This document shows positions 9,176-16,867 of a stretch of 64,000 nt of DNA, piece after piece. The DNA comes from Streptomyces antibioticus. Its GTDB lineage: Bacteria > Actinomycetota > Actinomycetes > Streptomycetales > Streptomycetaceae. Below the pieces are notes generated by a model. It was given only the letters and a program-made list of their open reading frames with translations, was not told where the DNA came from and did no database searches. The stretch spans positions 4,885,798 through 4,949,797 of the forward strand of contig NZ_CM007717.1 of the NCBI RefSeq assembly GCF_002019855.1, written 5' to 3'. The first letter of the stretch is position 1. Each line of letters begins with the position of its first letter. The position numbers and the translations under genes were made by a program.

Positions 9176-10417
9176 CTAGTCCGCGTCCTGGCTGTCGATG
9201 CCGAGGCCCGGCAGGAGGCCGGGGAGCAGTGGCGGGATCGTCACGTCCGGCGGCTTGACCGGGGTGGGCGTGGACGGGGAGGCCGCGCCGGACTCCTTGG
9301 GCGGGTCGAGCAGGCCGCCGGTGCTGCCGCCGAGGAGGCCCTCGTCGCCGGTGCCGGCGCTCGAGGACTTGCTGGGGCCGGCGCCGCTGCCGGTTCCGGC
9401 GCCGCTGCCTCGGGAGGCGTCGGTGCCGGGGGTCGTGGAGCGGCCGGTGTCGGTGCCGCCGGTGGCCGTCGAGCCGGTGCTCCGGCTGCTGCCGGGGCCC
9501 GCGTCGCCCGGGGCCGGTGGCTGCGGCAGCAGGGACTGGAGCGGGGCGACCTCGTCCTCTATGGCCTCGAAGACCGACGACACCTGCTGAGAGACGTCGC
9601 CGAGCTGGAGGGGCAGTTTGTCGCGCAGGGCGCCCCAGGCGTCCCGGTGCGAGCGGGAGAACGCGGAGAGGGCCTGGATGGGGCCGAGGGACTCCGGGTC
9701 GCGCTCGTACGCCTCATGGAGCAGCCGGTGGCCCTCGGAGGCGTCGTGCCGCATGCCGGACAGGGCGCGCCGGACCTCGCCGAGGGACTCGTGGTCGAGC
9801 TGGCCGCCGCGGCCGCGCTCCATGAGCCTGCGGGCTTCGTTGAGCCGGGTGGACGCCTGGTCGAGGTAGGTGCGCCCGCGCTCGTCGTCGCCGTCGGCCA
9901 GGTAGGTGAGCTTGAAGTCCTCGATGCCGCGCTTGAGCCCGTAGAGCCCGTCACCGGGGAGGGCGTCGGAACTCGCGGCCGCGACTCCGCCGAACGCACC
10001 GGCGGCGACGCCCACGCTCAGGCCGCCGGCCGTGAGGCCCTTGGCGATGCGGGAGCGTGGTCGGAACTTGCCCAGCGGACTCGCCCGGTGGGCCCCCCGG
10101 GCGCGGTGGGACCGCTGCTCGGGTACCGAAGGGTCCGCCGCTTCGCCTCCCACGGTGCCCGATCGCAGCATGGCCTCCATCGCCGCGACCAACTGGGCCC
10201 GCTGAACGACCTTGACCTCGGGGTCGAGTTCCGGTTTGGGCAGCTCGGCGAGACTCGTGGCGAGGGCCAGGAGACGGCCCCGCTCGGTCTGGTCCGCAGC
10301 GGCCGGCGCCGGCGGTGATCCTTCGGTCTGCTCGGCCGCCGTGGCCTGGTCGGACTGCTCCTCCAGAGCCTGGGCGAAGGCGCTCGCCCGCCGGTGCGCC
10401 GATACGTTCGCGATCAC
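9176..10417 (-). CDS. rsbN: Membrane anti-sigma factor RsbN (controls BldN)
   Basis: A 413-aa protein read from GTG 10417, which has GGAGG 8 nt upstream; a GTG nine bases earlier is also open but would overlap that site. The cytoplasmic N-terminal ~120 residues (the sigma-binding part in characterised RsbN) are followed by one membrane helix at about 125-149 (GLTAGGLSVGVAAGAFGGVAA). An extracytoplasmic DUF5667 domain follows at about 150-290, then a Ser/Thr/Gly/Pro-rich tail. In S. venezuelae RsbN inhibits the sigma factor BldN and is itself BldN-dependent. The position directly downstream of bldN supports this identity. It has its own promoter candidate at 10548-10576. Confidence 0.93.
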   Translation of the reverse strand: MIANVSAHRRASAFAQALEEQSDQATAAEQTEGSPPAPAAADQTERGRLLALATSLAELPKPELDPEVKVVQRAQLVAAMEAMLRSGTVGGEAADPSVPEQRSHRARGAHRASPLGKFRPRSRIAKGLTAGGLSVGVAAGAFGGVAAASSDALPGDGLYGLKRGIEDFKLTYLADGDDERGRTYLDQASTRLNEARRLMERGRGGQLDHESLGEVRRALSGMRHDASEGHRLLHEAYERDPESLGPIQALSAFSRSHRDAWGALRDKLPLQLGDVSQQVSSVFEAIEDEVAPLQSLLPQPPAPGDAGPGSSRSTGSTATGGTDTGRSTTPGTDASRGSGAGTGSGAGPSKSSSAGTGDEGLLGGSTGGLLDPPKESGAASPSTPTPVKPPDVTIPPLLPGLLPGLGIDSQDAD

Positions 10418-10547
10418 TGGCGGCACCTCCTCTCGTCATGACGGTCGGCTCCCCGGGGGTCTCGAGGGTTGCACGGCCCGGACCGCTGCCTTGCGATCGA
10501 GTGATCGGCGGCGGTCGGAACGTGACCACAGGGAGCCTGTATCCCGC

Positions 10548-10576
10548 ACAACGACTGGCGCGGCACTTGGGTTACG
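10548..10576 (-). promoter_or_regulatory. BldN-type promoter of rsbN
   Basis: On the minus strand CGTAAC (10571-10576) and CGTTGT (10548-10553) are 17 nt apart. From memory, BldN promoters have CGTAAC as -35 and CGTTG(A/T) as -10 with a 16-17 nt spacer. The rsbN start lies about 130 nt downstream. This fits a negative feedback loop in which BldN drives its own anti-sigma factor. Confidence 0.75.
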
Positions 10577-10611
10577 GACGGCGGATGATCGGATCGGGAA
10601 GTCAACGGACT

Positions 10612-10626
10612 TTCACTGAAAGTGAG
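10612..10626. promoter_or_regulatory. BldD-box-like palindrome between bldN and rsbN
   Basis: TTCACTGAAAGTGAG fits the half-site pattern nTnAC-N5-GTnAn exactly (TCAC, five bases, GTGA). It lies 36 nt upstream of the -35 of the rsbN promoter candidate and 37 nt beyond the bldN stop. It overlaps a 15-bp AT-rich palindrome ACTTTCACTGAAAGT (10609-10623). Confidence 0.5.
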
Positions 10627-10662
10627 TTGGGGATGGCCGACAGTAGGCGCCGGACGGGTGCG

Positions 10663-11445
10663 TCAGCGGGCGTCGTCCGGCAGGAGGCGGGCCAGGGTGC
10701 GCACGGCCCGGTACTGGAGGGTCTTGATGGCCCCTTCGTTCTTGCCCATCACGCGCGCGGTCTCGGCGACGGACAGTCCCTGGAGGAACCGGAGGGTCAC
10801 GCACTCCTGCTGCTGGGGGTTGAGCCGGCGGACGGCGTCCAGCAGCGCGGCGTTGGAGAGGGACTCCAGGACGGAGTCCTCGGGGGAGCGCTCGACCTCG
10901 TTGGCGTCGAGCATCTCGCCGGTGGTGATCTCCAGGCGGAAGCGGCTCGACTTGAAGTGGTCGGCGACGAGGTTGCGGGCGATCGTGACGAGCCAGGCGC
11001 CGAAGTCGCGGCCCTGCCAGGTGAAGGTCCCGATGCGCCGCAGGGCGCGCAGGAAGGTCTCGCTGGTGAGGTCCTCGGCGGTCGCCTTGCCGCCCACGCG
11101 GTAGTAGATGTAGCGGTAGACGGTGTCGCTGTACTGGTCGTACAGGCGCCCGAAGGCGTCGGCCTCGCCGGCCTGGGCGCGTTCGACGAGGTCCATCATG
11201 CGGGCGCTGTCGCTGTCGGCGGCGGGGCGGCGGGCGGCGGTGGACGCGCCGGAGGAACGCCCTCGTCTGCCGACGACGGCGCCGCCTTCCGCCAGTGCGT
11301 AGCACGGGCCCGCCGGCGTGGCGGTGACGAAGGCGGGTACGGCGTACGCGGTGGGGACGAAGCCGCGCAACAGGTCCTGGACCGTAGCGACCGTTGCGCG
11401 CAGCGTAGCCAGGCCCGAGGTGTCAACCCCGACGTGTGGGTACAC
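10663..11445 (-). CDS. bldN: ECF RNA polymerase sigma factor BldN (developmental)
   Basis: A 260-aa sigma factor required for aerial mycelium genes such as chaplins and rodlins (family knowledge). An N-terminal extension of about 85 residues (MYPHVGVDTSGLATLRATVA...) precedes the sigma domains; in S. coelicolor a matching pro-sequence is removed by proteolysis. Region 2 spans about 86-160 (AFGRLYDQYSDTVYRYIYYRVG; EDLTSETFLRALRRI). Region 4 is at about 200-255 (LNPQQQECVTLRFLQGLSVAETARVMGKN...). The GTG start gives the characteristic N terminus. The upstream BldD-box candidate at 11491-11505 and downstream rsbN complete the expected locus. Confidence 0.97.
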   Translation of the reverse strand: MYPHVGVDTSGLATLRATVATVQDLLRGFVPTAYAVPAFVTATPAGPCYALAEGGAVVGRRGRSSGASTAARRPAADSDSARMMDLVERAQAGEADAFGRLYDQYSDTVYRYIYYRVGGKATAEDLTSETFLRALRRIGTFTWQGRDFGAWLVTIARNLVADHFKSSRFRLEITTGEMLDANEVERSPEDSVLESLSNAALLDAVRRLNPQQQECVTLRFLQGLSVAETARVMGKNEGAIKTLQYRAVRTLARLLPDDAR

Positions 11446-11746
11446 GGGACTCCCAGAGGCAGAGCTTCCATCACGTGCAGTGCGAAACCTTTCACCCGCA
11501 GTGACGACGGCCTGGTGGCCGCTGTGACGACAGGGGGGTTCCGGTATGCGTCTGAGGAGAATAACGCTTCGTGCAGGCGCTGCTACACCGAGTTGCTCAA
11601 AACTTCGATTACGTCGCTTCTGTGACCTATTGACGCTCGATCAGGTGTCGCAGGGTGAACGGTTGTTGATCGGAAAGGTTCGAGTTTCGGCTCGGTCCAG
11701 GGCGCGTTGTGGCTGTGCGCGGACAACAGCGCAGGAGTGACGCATG
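11446..11746 (-). promoter_or_regulatory. bldN upstream region (about 300 nt, no gene)
   Basis: Non-coding stretch with lower GC than its neighbours, shared by bldN (reading left) and the end of the HAD-IB gene's transcript. It holds the BldD-box candidate described separately. I could not assign a confident -35/-10 for bldN. Confidence 0.6.
11491..11505. promoter_or_regulatory. BldD box upstream of bldN
   Basis: TTCACCCGCAGTGAC matches nTnAC-N5-GTnAn perfectly, including the C at position 7 of the recalled consensus. It lies 46-60 nt upstream of the bldN start codon. BldD with cyclic-di-GMP represses bldN during vegetative growth in studied streptomycetes. Confidence 0.75.
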
Positions 11747-11777
11747 AAGGACGGCCGTAACGGGTACGACCGTCCTT
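11747..11777 (-). terminator. Terminator of the HAD-IB hydrolase gene
   Basis: Inverted repeat AAGGACGG(C)CGTA / TACG(A)CCGTCCTT with one mismatch and a short loop, about 50 nt past the stop codon of the minus-strand gene. Confidence 0.7.
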
Positions 11778-11825
11778 TGTGCGCGTGGCGCGTGGCGCGC
11801 ATCGCGCGCGGGGCGAGGGGGAGTT

Positions 11826-12755
11826 CTACCGCCGGCGTCTGTTGTGCAGGGCGATGGCCGCCGCCGTGCCGCCCGCGACCGCTCCGACGCCGGCCGCCGC
11901 CGGGATGCCGACCTTCGCCGCCTTGCGGCCGGTGCGGTAGTCGCGCAGCCGCCAGTCCAGGCCCCGGGCGTGCTTGCGCAGTTTGGTGTCCGGGTTGATG
12001 GCGTAGGGGTGGCCGACCAGCGACAGCATCGGGATGTCGTTGTGCGAGTCGCTGTAGGCGGCGCAGCGGGAGAGGTCGAGGCCCTCGGCCGCGGCCAGGG
12101 CGCGGACCGCCTCCGCCTTCGCGGGGCCGTGCAGCGGTTCGCCGACCAGCTTGCCGGTGTAGACGCCGTCGACCGACTCGGCGACCGTGCCGAGGGCGCC
12201 GGTGAGGCCGAGGCGGCGGGCGATCACCTGGGCGATCTCCACCGGGGCGGCTGTGACCAACCACACCTTCTGACCGGCGTCCAGATGGGCCTGGGCGAGG
12301 GCGCGGGTGCCGGGCCAGATGCGCTCGGCCATGTACTCGTCGTAGATCTCCTCGCCGATCGACATCAGTTCGGAGACGCGGTGGCCCTTGACGATGGACA
12401 GGGCCGAGTCACGGGCGTCCTGCATGTGCTCGGGGTCCTCGATGCCGGCCAGCCGGAACCACGCCTGCTGCCAGGCGAACCGGACCAGGTCGCGGGTCTC
12501 GAAGAACTTGCGTTTGTACAGGCCACGGCCGAAGTGGAACAGGGCGGCGCCCTGCATCACGGTGTTGTCCAGGTCGAAGAAAGCGGCGGCCAGCGCGTCG
12601 CCGTGGACCGGGAACTGCGGTTCGTCCGCGGTGGGCTGTTCGAGCTGTGTGTCCTGCGTGGACTTGCGGGCGGCCTCCGCCGAGGCTTCGCCTGCCAACA
12701 CGCTCCGCGCCGTGGCGGAGCGCCTACGGGGGGTGAGCCATCCGAGAGCGGCCAT
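11826..12755 (-). CDS. HAD-IB family hydrolase (SerB-like phosphatase)
   Basis: A 309-aa phosphatase of HAD subfamily IB. Motif I is FFDLDNTVMQGA (about residues 59-70), motif II VTAAPVE (about 165-171), and motif IV YSDSHNDIPML (about 240-250), the SerB-type signature with two acidic residues. An N-terminal ~55-residue hydrophilic extension and a C-terminal basic/hydrophobic stretch (AAGVGAVAGGTAAAIALHNRRRR) suggest weak membrane attachment. The same gene stands divergent to the glutaredoxin gene upstream of rex in other streptomycetes. The substrate is not known; phosphoserine phosphatase is only one possibility. Confidence 0.87.
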   Translation of the reverse strand: MAALGWLTPRRRSATARSVLAGEASAEAARKSTQDTQLEQPTADEPQFPVHGDALAAAFFDLDNTVMQGAALFHFGRGLYKRKFFETRDLVRFAWQQAWFRLAGIEDPEHMQDARDSALSIVKGHRVSELMSIGEEIYDEYMAERIWPGTRALAQAHLDAGQKVWLVTAAPVEIAQVIARRLGLTGALGTVAESVDGVYTGKLVGEPLHGPAKAEAVRALAAAEGLDLSRCAAYSDSHNDIPMLSLVGHPYAINPDTKLRKHARGLDWRLRDYRTGRKAAKVGIPAAAGVGAVAGGTAAAIALHNRRRR

Positions 12756-12874
12756 GGCGTGAGCATAGCCATTCTGTTCGGTGGTTCCGGAGCCGAGAGG
12801 TTCGGCGGGTGTGAACTCTCCGCGACCGTGCCGTTAAACCGGACCATCCGCCCACCGCGCCGGAGGGGGCGAGA

Positions 12875-13162
12875 ATGGCCCGTATGAGTCCGTTCTTTCG
12901 ACGTAAGGCCGTCCCTCCCCGCGAGAGGTCGGTCACGCTGGTGGGCAAGCCCGGCTGTCATCTGTGCGACGACGCCCGGACGGTGGTGGAGAAGGTCTGC
13001 GCCGAGCTGGGGGTGCCGTGGGAGGAGAAGGACATCACGCGCGATCCGCGCCTGCACGAGGAGTACTGGGAGCAGATCCCGGTGGTGCTGGTCGACGGCG
13101 AACAGCACACGTTCTGGCGGGTGGACGAGGGGCGGCTGCGCAAAGAGCTGACGGGGAACTGA
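12875..13162 (+). CDS. Glutaredoxin family protein
   Basis: A 95-aa thioredoxin-fold protein (NrdH/DUF836-like). The redox motif is CHLC at about residues 28-31 in VGKPGCHLCDDARTVV, followed by the cis-proline IPVVLVDGEQH. It likely carries out thiol-disulfide exchange in the cytosol. ATG 12875 is used; ATG 12884 is also possible. It lies 242 nt upstream of the redox-sensing rex operon, a placement conserved in streptomycetes, but the Rex operator lies between them so they are probably transcribed separately. Confidence 0.88.
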   Translation: MARMSPFFRRKAVPPRERSVTLVGKPGCHLCDDARTVVEKVCAELGVPWEEKDITRDPRLHEEYWEQIPVVLVDGEQHTFWRVDEGRLRKELTGN

Positions 13163-13268
13163 CCGAGCAGTACAAGACACGCCGAACGTCGCTTAGGATC
13201 GATGGCGATTTGGTCTCGGGGGCGGGATTCACGAGGAGAGTGTCGGTTTTGCCCCCAGGAACAACACG

Positions 13269-13284
13269 CGTGACCCCGGTCACG
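13269..13284. repeat. Inverted repeat upstream of the Rex operator
   Basis: CGTGACC-CC-GGTCACG, 7-bp arms, 27 nt before the Rex operator. It could be an additional regulator site or part of a terminator; nothing decides between these. Confidence 0.4.
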
Positions 13285-13310
13285 TTGGGCGGGCAAATCG
13301 GACACCATCT

Positions 13311-13339
13311 TTGTGCACGCGTTCACAAAGACATAGCCT
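13311..13339 (+). promoter_or_regulatory. Rex operator and promoter of rex-hemACD
   Basis: TTGTGCACGCGTTCACAA (13311-13328) differs by one base from the Rex consensus TGTGAACGCGTTCACA. Its left end TTGTGC can serve as a -35 with TAGCCT (13334-13339) as -10, spacing 17 nt. Bound Rex would therefore cover the promoter. The rex start codon follows 66 nt downstream. Rex leaves DNA when NADH is high, so low oxygen should raise rex and hem expression. Confidence 0.88.
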
Positions 13340-13404
13340 GCTGTCGACGGGGCGGTCTGGGGACGTACGACCGCTCGCAGCCCCGCTCTACCCGCAGGAG
13401 CACC

Positions 13405-14208
13405 GTGGCAACTGGCCGAACTCACCGACCGGCGACCCGTAGCCGAGGGATTCCCGAGGCCACCGTCGCCCGCCTTCCGCTGTACCTCCGTGCGCTGACC
13501 GCTCTGTCGGAGCGCTCGGTGCCCACGGTGTCGTCGGAGGAACTCGCGGCCGCGGCCGGGGTCAACTCCGCCAAGCTGCGCAAGGACTTCTCCTACCTGG
13601 GCTCCTACGGCACCCGCGGGGTCGGCTACGACGTCGAGTACCTCGTCTACCAGATCTCCCGTGAGCTGGGCCTCACCCAGGACTGGCCGGTCGTCATCGT
13701 CGGTATCGGAAACCTCGGCGCCGCCCTCGCCAACTACGGCGGGTTCGCCTCGCGCGGGTTCCGCGTGGCCGCGCTGATCGACGCCGACCCGGCGATGGCC
13801 GGCAAGCCCGTCGCGGGCATCCCGGTGCAGCACACCGACGAGCTCGAGAAGATCATCACGGACAACGGCGTGTCGATCGGTGTCATCGCCACCCCGGCCG
13901 GCGCCGCCCAGCAGGTCTGCGACCGGCTCGTGGCCGCCGGGGTGACCTCCATCCTGAACTTCGCGCCGACCGTGCTGACCGTCCCGGACGGCGTCGACGT
14001 GCGCAAGGTCGACCTCTCCATCGAGCTGCAGATCCTCGCCTTCCACGAGCAGCGCAAGGCCGGCGAGGAGGCCGCGGCCCTCGACGGCGCCGTACCGGCC
14101 CCGGCCGGCCGCGACGACTCCCGCACCGACCGCACCGAGCGCACTGGCCGGACCGGCGGCACCGACCAGGGACCCGACGGGGACGTACCCGCCGTGATGC
14201 CGGCATGA
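13405..14208 (+). CDS. rex: Redox-sensing transcriptional repressor Rex
   Basis: A 267-aa repressor that senses NADH/NAD+. An N-terminal winged helix spans about 16-85 (IPEATVARLPLYLRAL; SSEELAAAAGVNSAKLRKDFSYLG). A Rossmann domain follows with VIVGIGNLGAALANY (GxGxxG at 100-105) and the C-terminal swap helix VDLSIELQILAFHEQ. The GTG 13405 start gives the conserved N-terminal part; a long upstream opening in the same frame is not used because it crosses the operator. The last ~40 residues are an Asp/Arg/Thr/Gly-rich tail typical of streptomycete Rex. It overlaps hemA by 4 nt and is autoregulated through the site at 13311. Confidence 0.97.
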   Translation: MATGRTHRPATRSRGIPEATVARLPLYLRALTALSERSVPTVSSEELAAAAGVNSAKLRKDFSYLGSYGTRGVGYDVEYLVYQISRELGLTQDWPVVIVGIGNLGAALANYGGFASRGFRVAALIDADPAMAGKPVAGIPVQHTDELEKIITDNGVSIGVIATPAGAAQQVCDRLVAAGVTSILNFAPTVLTVPDGVDVRKVDLSIELQILAFHEQRKAGEEAAALDGAVPAPAGRDDSRTDRTERTGRTGGTDQGPDGDVPAVMPA

Positions 14209-15911
14209 GTCTCCTCGTCGTCGGGCTGAGCCACCGCAGCGCCCCGGTGAGCGTCCTGGAGCGGGCCTCGCTCTCCGCGGACGCCCAGCTCAAGCTGCTC
14301 CAGGACACGGTCGCCGCCGAACCGGCCACCGAGGCCGCCGTCCTGGCCACCTGCAACCGGATCGAGCTGTACGCCGACGTGGACAAGTTCCACGCCGGTG
14401 TCGCCGAGCTGTCCACCCTGCTCGCCCAGCACAGCGGGGTCGGCCTCGACGAGCTGACCCCCTATCTCTACGTGCACTACGAGGACCGGGCCGTCCACCA
14501 TCTGTTCTCGGTGGCCTGCGGGCTGGACTCGATGGTCGTCGGCGAGGGCCAGGTCCTCGGGCAGATCAAGGACTCCCTGGCCCGGGCGCAGGACCTGCAC
14601 ACCGCCGGACGGCTGCTGAACGACCTGTTCCAGCAGAGCCTCCGGGTCGGCAAGCGGGCCCACTCCGAGACCGGCATCGACCGGGCCGGGCAGTCCCTGG
14701 TCACCTTCGGCCTGGAGCAGCTCGCCGCCGGTGAGGACGTCTCGGCCTGGGCGCGCGGCAAGAAGGCCCTGGTCATCGGCGCGGGCTCGATGTCCTCGCT
14801 GGCCGCCGCCACGCTCGCGCGCGCCGGGGTCGCCGAGGTCGTCGTCGCCAACCGCACCTTCGACCGCGCCGAGCGGCTCGCCCGGATCCTGACCGAGGAC
14901 GAGAGCACGGACGTGCCGGCCCGCGCGGTACCGATGGAATCGGTGCCGGCCGAGCTGACACGTGCCGACATCGCCGTCTCCTGTACCGGCGCGACGGGCC
15001 TCGTGCTGACCGCGGAGGCGATCGCGGCGGCCGTCGAGGGCCGCGCCGGCGCACCGGCCGCCAGCGCGTCGGCCGACCTCGGCGAGGAGGGCCCGTCGGC
15101 CGTCCGCGCGCTGCCGCCGACCTCCCTCGGCACCGAGGAGAACTGTCCGCTCGACCTGCCCGCCGCCCAGCGCTCCGGCTTCTCCGTGCTCGGCGAGGCC
15201 GCCGTGGCCGGCATGGACGCGGCGACCCTGGAGCAGCACGCCGCCTGGGTCGACAACGCGACCGTCGACCGCCGTACGGCCGTCCGGCGCGGCCCCGAGA
15301 CCGACGCCGAGCTGATCACCGCGCTCGCCGCGACCGCCGCCACCGTCGGCCGGATCCCCGAGCGCCGCAGGCCCGAACCGGCCGCCGCGCTGGTCCGCCC
15401 CGAGCCCGTGCTGTTCCTGCTGGACCTCGCGATGCCGCGGGACGTCGACGCGGCCGCGCACCGGCTGGCCGGGGTGCGCCTGGTGGACATCGAGTCGCTG
15501 GCGGAGGCGTCCGCGGGCGCCCCGATGGCCGCCGACGTGGACCAGGTGCGGCGGATCGTCGGCGACGAGGTCGCCGCGTTCGGCGCCGCGCTGCGGGCCG
15601 CGCACATCACCCCGACCGTGGTCGCGCTGCGCGCGATGGCCGCCGATGTCGTCGCGGGCGAGATCGCCCGCCTCGAAGGACGGCTGCCCGGCCTCGACGG
15701 CAAGCACCGCGCGGAGATCACCCAGACCGTGAAGCGCGTCGTCGACAAGCTGCTGCACGCGCCGACCGTCCGCGTCAAACAGCTCGCCGCCGAACCCGGC
15801 GGCGCCGGGTACGCGGACGCGCTGCGCACCCTGTTCGACCTCGACCCGGAGACGGTGGCCTCTGTCTCCCGGGCCGACGACAGCACCGAGAAGAACCGAG
15901 GGCCGGAATGA
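14205..15911 (+). CDS. hemA: Glutamyl-tRNA reductase
   Basis: A 568-aa enzyme that reduces glutamyl-tRNA to glutamate-1-semialdehyde with NADPH, the first committed step of C5-pathway heme synthesis. The catalytic cysteine is Cys50 in LATCNRIELY; SVACGLDSMVVGEGQVLGQIK is the substrate block; the NADPH site is ALVIGAGSMSSLAAATLARAG; the C-terminal dimerisation helices follow. At 568 aa it exceeds the usual 420-450 aa because of an insertion around residues 265-400 (rich in Glu/Pro/Ala) between the NADPH and dimerisation domains, a feature of streptomycete enzymes. ATG overlaps rex by ATGA, and the stop overlaps hemC by ATGA, so translation is coupled. Confidence 0.97.
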   Translation: MSLLVVGLSHRSAPVSVLERASLSADAQLKLLQDTVAAEPATEAAVLATCNRIELYADVDKFHAGVAELSTLLAQHSGVGLDELTPYLYVHYEDRAVHHLFSVACGLDSMVVGEGQVLGQIKDSLARAQDLHTAGRLLNDLFQQSLRVGKRAHSETGIDRAGQSLVTFGLEQLAAGEDVSAWARGKKALVIGAGSMSSLAAATLARAGVAEVVVANRTFDRAERLARILTEDESTDVPARAVPMESVPAELTRADIAVSCTGATGLVLTAEAIAAAVEGRAGAPAASASADLGEEGPSAVRALPPTSLGTEENCPLDLPAAQRSGFSVLGEAAVAGMDAATLEQHAAWVDNATVDRRTAVRRGPETDAELITALAATAATVGRIPERRRPEPAAALVRPEPVLFLLDLAMPRDVDAAAHRLAGVRLVDIESLAEASAGAPMAADVDQVRRIVGDEVAAFGAALRAAHITPTVVALRAMAADVVAGEIARLEGRLPGLDGKHRAEITQTVKRVVDKLLHAPTVRVKQLAAEPGGAGYADALRTLFDLDPETVASVSRADDSTEKNRGPE

Positions 15912-16867
15912 CTGACAAGGCATTGAGGCTCGGGACCAGGCGGAGCAGACTCGCCATGGCCCAGTCCGGGCAGGTGGCGGACGCCGTGAGCCAGGTGACC
16001 GGACGGCCCGTCGAACTCGTCGAGATCACCACCTTCGGCGACGTCTCCCGCGCGCATCTCTCGCAGATCGGCGGCACGGGCGTCTTCGTGACCGCGCTGC
16101 GTGACGCGCTGACGCGGGGGGAGGTCGACTTCGCGGTCCACTCGCTGAAGGACCTGCCGACCGCGCAGCCCGAGGACCTGGTCCTGGCCGCCGTACCGGT
16201 GCGCGAGGACCCCCGTGACGTGATCGTCGCCCGGGACGCGCTGAAGTTCACCGACCTGCCGCGCGGGGCGCGCATCGGCACCGGTTCCTCGCGCCGCATG
16301 GCGCAGCTCAACGCGTACGCGCGGGCCCACGGTCTCGACATCGAGACCGTCCCGATACGTGGGAACGTCGACACCCGCATCCGGTACGTGCACGATGGTG
16401 AACTGGACGCGGTCGTACTGGCCGCGGCCGGCCTGAGCCGCATCGGACGCATCGACGAGGTCACCGACTTCCTGTCGATAGACACGGTGCTGCCCGCCCC
16501 CGGCCAGGGGGCACTGGCGATCGAATGTGCCGCGGGCGACGCGGAACTGATCGCCGCGCTCGGCGCCCTCGACGACCCCTTCACCCGGGTCGCCGTGACC
16601 GCCGAACGGTCCCTGCTCGCCGCCCTGGAGGCCGGCTGCTCCGCCCCTGTGGGCGCGCTGGCCGACCTTCTGGCCGACGGGCAGATTGTCAACGAAATGC
16701 GCCTGCGCGGCGTCGTCGGCACCACCGACGGCTCTCGCATGGTGAGCCTGTCCACCACCGGTCCCGTGCCCGAGACGCACGACCGGGCAAGGGCGCTCGG
16801 CCGTGAACTCGCGGCCGAGATGCTCGCCCGGGGCGCGGCCGGTCTGATGGGGGAGCGAGCACAGTGA
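15908..16867 (+). CDS. hemC: Hydroxymethylbilane synthase (porphobilinogen deaminase)
   Basis: A 319-aa enzyme that joins four porphobilinogen units into hydroxymethylbilane. It opens with LRLGTRRSRLAMAQSGQVA. FAVHSLKDLP carries the catalytic Asp/Lys region, IGTGSSRRMAQL and VPIRGNVDTRI bind the growing chain, and the cofactor-carrying cysteine is in LEAGCSAPVGA (about residue 244). Length and all motifs are normal. It overlaps hemA upstream and hemD downstream by 4 nt each. Confidence 0.98.
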   Translation: MTDKALRLGTRRSRLAMAQSGQVADAVSQVTGRPVELVEITTFGDVSRAHLSQIGGTGVFVTALRDALTRGEVDFAVHSLKDLPTAQPEDLVLAAVPVREDPRDVIVARDALKFTDLPRGARIGTGSSRRMAQLNAYARAHGLDIETVPIRGNVDTRIRYVHDGELDAVVLAAAGLSRIGRIDEVTDFLSIDTVLPAPGQGALAIECAAGDAELIAALGALDDPFTRVAVTAERSLLAALEAGCSAPVGALADLLADGQIVNEMRLRGVVGTTDGSRMVSLSTTGPVPETHDRARALGRELAAEMLARGAAGLMGERAQ

